Positions 62,638 through 64,000 of a DNA stretch of 64,000 nucleotides are shown here, piece after piece. The stretch comes from Bin5 sp965116395. Lineage in GTDB: Bacteria; Chloroflexota; Anaerolineae; Caldilineales; Caldilineaceae. A model generated the notes under the pieces. That model made no database searches and had not been told where the DNA came from. It worked only from the letters and a program-made list of their open reading frames with translations. How positions within the stretch are numbered: position 1 is the stretch's first letter; each line of letters begins with the position of its first letter. The stretch lies in assembly GCA_965116395.1 (NCBI GenBank), contig OZ220684.1:1798001-1862000 (forward strand). Reading direction: 5' to 3'. The translations under genes and the position numbers were made by a program.

Positions 62638-63928
62638 CCAGGAGCCGCGCGCGGACGAGCGCGTAGAGATGCCGCGGGGCTTTGCCCGTTTTCGCAATAT
62701 CCTGGCGGCCTGCATCGCCACCCGGCTGGCAGTCGACACGACGACCCAACTCTTCTTCCCCTACCTGCGGACGGTTGCGCTGGGGCTGGGGATGGATATC
62801 GTTGTGCTAGGCCGTCTTGTCAGTCTGCGCAGCCTGGCGGGGCTGAGCGCGCCGCTGTTCGGCAGCGCTGCGGACAACTTCGGCTACCGGCGCATCATGC
62901 GCTTGTCGCTGCTATTGATAGCGGCGGGCATGTTTCTGTTGGGCAGCGGCGCAGGGGTCTGGTCGGTCGTCGTTGGCATGATCGTGTCGGGGGCGGGGCT
63001 GACGGGCTTCCTGCCGACCTGCCAGGCGTATATCAGTGCGCGATTACCGTTTGCGCAGCGGGCGCGGGGCATTGGGATATTGGAGTACTCCTGGGCACTG
63101 GCAGGCATAATCGGTCTGCCTCTGATGGGCTTTCTCTTTGGCCGCTTCAGCTGGAGACTCCCGTTTTTCGTGCTGGGCGGGGCGATGCTGGCAGGCTGGG
63201 TTTTGATTAGGCTTTTGCCGGAAGCGACGGCAGGCGTCCCTGTTGTGGACGTCGAAAAAGCACGGCGTCGGGAGGCGGCCCGTAAAAGGCTCAGGAGCCG
63301 CTCTTTCACTCCGCTTCTTTCATCCCTCCCCCCTCTGCGCAAGCAGACCATCACCGGTCTTTTCGATCTCGGCCCCAACTGGCGCGCGGCCCTGGCCGTG
63401 ATCAGCGCAAACGCGCTCTTTTATTTTAGCCAGGTGCACATCCTGATTGCGCATGGCGCATGGCTGGAAACCGAATACGGACTGGTCCCTGAAACACTGG
63501 GTCTGGTGGCCTTTGCGCAGGGCGCGGCGGACCTGTGCGGCAGTGTGCTCGTCTCGCTGATTACGGACCGGGTCGGCAAGAAGCGGGCCGTGCAGGCCGG
63601 GATGCTGGGATCGCTGCTGGTCTACATGTCGCTGCCGGTTATCAATGTGGGGCTGGCGCCGGTGGTTGCGGCTCTGGTGCTGCTGCGGTTCGTGTTCGAG
63701 TATGGGATCGTGAGCGCGATCGCCCTGATCAGCGAACAGGCGCCGGACCGGCGGGGCAAGCTGATCTCCCTCTCGGTGGCGCTCAATCTGCTGGGCTCCA
63801 CGTTCAGCGGCTTTACGGGACCGTGGATGTATACCCGTTTCGGCGTGTGGGGGCTGGGGCCGGTGGCGGCGGTGGGTACCCTTTTTGCGTTTGTCCTGTT
63901 GACAGTTTGGGGGCGCGAGTCGGCCTGA
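62630..63928 (+). CDS. MFS transporter
   Basis: 432 residues with twelve predicted helices in two halves. The loop 2-3 signature is PLFGSAADNFGYRRIMR and the second-half counterpart is VSLITDRVGKKRAVQ. GTG 62630 is preceded by no strong site but overlaps the previous gene, so translation is coupled; ATG 62669 is an alternative. Likely exporter or sugar/lipid-related permease. The partner relationship with the LolA-like protein is suggested by the overlap only. Confidence 0.88.
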   Translation: MSNQEPRADERVEMPRGFARFRNILAACIATRLAVDTTTQLFFPYLRTVALGLGMDIVVLGRLVSLRSLAGLSAPLFGSAADNFGYRRIMRLSLLLIAAGMFLLGSGAGVWSVVVGMIVSGAGLTGFLPTCQAYISARLPFAQRARGIGILEYSWALAGIIGLPLMGFLFGRFSWRLPFFVLGGAMLAGWVLIRLLPEATAGVPVVDVEKARRREAARKRLRSRSFTPLLSSLPPLRKQTITGLFDLGPNWRAALAVISANALFYFSQVHILIAHGAWLETEYGLVPETLGLVAFAQGAADLCGSVLVSLITDRVGKKRAVQAGMLGSLLVYMSLPVINVGLAPVVAALVLLRFVFEYGIVSAIALISEQAPDRRGKLISLSVALNLLGSTFSGFTGPWMYTRFGVWGLGPVAAVGTLFAFVLLTVWGRESA

Positions 63929-63962
63929 CGGCTCGCACTGAGATTGGGCACGGGGGCAGATC

Positions 63963-64000
63963 ATGACAGTTCTTTACCGACCTGACGACGGCGTAGCAGG
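63963..64000 (+). CDS. Start of a gene continuing beyond the window
   Basis: ATG 63963 preceded by GGGGG opens a frame TVLYRPDDGVAG that runs off the end. Only 12 codons can be seen, so nothing can be said of its function. Confidence 0.3.
   Translation, partial: MTVLYRPDDGVA

Overview
The window looks like a chromosomal segment of a G+C-rich free-living bacterium, most likely a Chloroflexota member of the Caldilinea/Anaerolinea type. That placement is inferred from gene style: Tat-like lipoprotein sugar-binding proteins with an SRRDFLK start, many sugar ABC transporters and TIM-barrel isomerases, an RNase J, and dispersed heptad repeats. No rRNA or tRNA gene and no CRISPR array was found.

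Layout. 1-11804 (minus strand): two paralogous sugar ABC importer operons (binding protein, two permeases). The second continues into a frameshifted sugar-hydrolase-like gene and an SDR dehydrogenase; between the two lie a decayed IS5-type transposase, a truncated and frameshifted histidine kinase and a dispersed repeat. 12042-13840: a TIM-barrel isomerase and a Gfo/Idh/MocA oxidoreductase, translationally coupled. 13992-24781: a zinc-homeostasis region made of two tandem copies of zur-znuA-znuC-znuB. Copy 1 is complete. In copy 2 znuA carries an AztD-like beta-propeller inside its histidine-rich loop, and nearly all of znuC and znuB has been replaced by a transposase remnant plus a cassette of a DegT-like protein, a COG0523 (CobW-type) GTPase and a WD40 protein. 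25840-35628: sugar/uronate catabolism (four TIM-barrel isomerases, GH88 unsaturated glucuronyl hydrolase, SDR, 2-hydroxyacid dehydrogenase, methyltransferase), interrupted by an A+T-richer AAA ATPase gene. 35585-39721 (minus): a secreted 1378-residue leucine-rich-repeat/HtrA-like protease/SH3b protein. 39933-42896 (minus): tandem zinc-type dehydrogenases and a YbaK-type deacylase. 43156-49877: aminotransferase, membrane protein, HAD phosphatase, glutamate-cysteine ligase-like enzyme, an orphan MNT nucleotidyltransferase beside the stub of its HEPN partner, and a molybdopterin oxidoreductase. 50296-53243: two different type I glutamine synthetases. 54012-64000: RNase J with a structured leader, FtsK/SpoIIIE translocase, haloalkane dehalogenase-like hydrolase, an AAA ATPase/PIN pair, a LolA-like lipoprotein-type protein and an MFS transporter.

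How it works together. The two importers, the five isomerases, the dehydrogenases and GH88 form a plausible import-and-degradation system for plant- or algal-type oligosaccharides or uronates. The zinc region couples Zur sensing, high-affinity import, extracytoplasmic zinc loading (AztD domain) and cytoplasmic zinc allocation (COG0523 GTPase). Because copy 2 lost its own ATPase and permease, its fused binding protein would have to use ZnuC/ZnuB of copy 1. This zinc island is the strongest candidate for an undescribed arrangement in the window.

The region has been reshaped by duplication (ABC operon, zur-znu, zinc dehydrogenases), decayed transposases, a short element with 19-bp terminal inverted repeats, a roughly 250-350 bp dispersed element with conserved hairpins, and degenerate heptad (AGTNNTN) repeats in many intergenic gaps.
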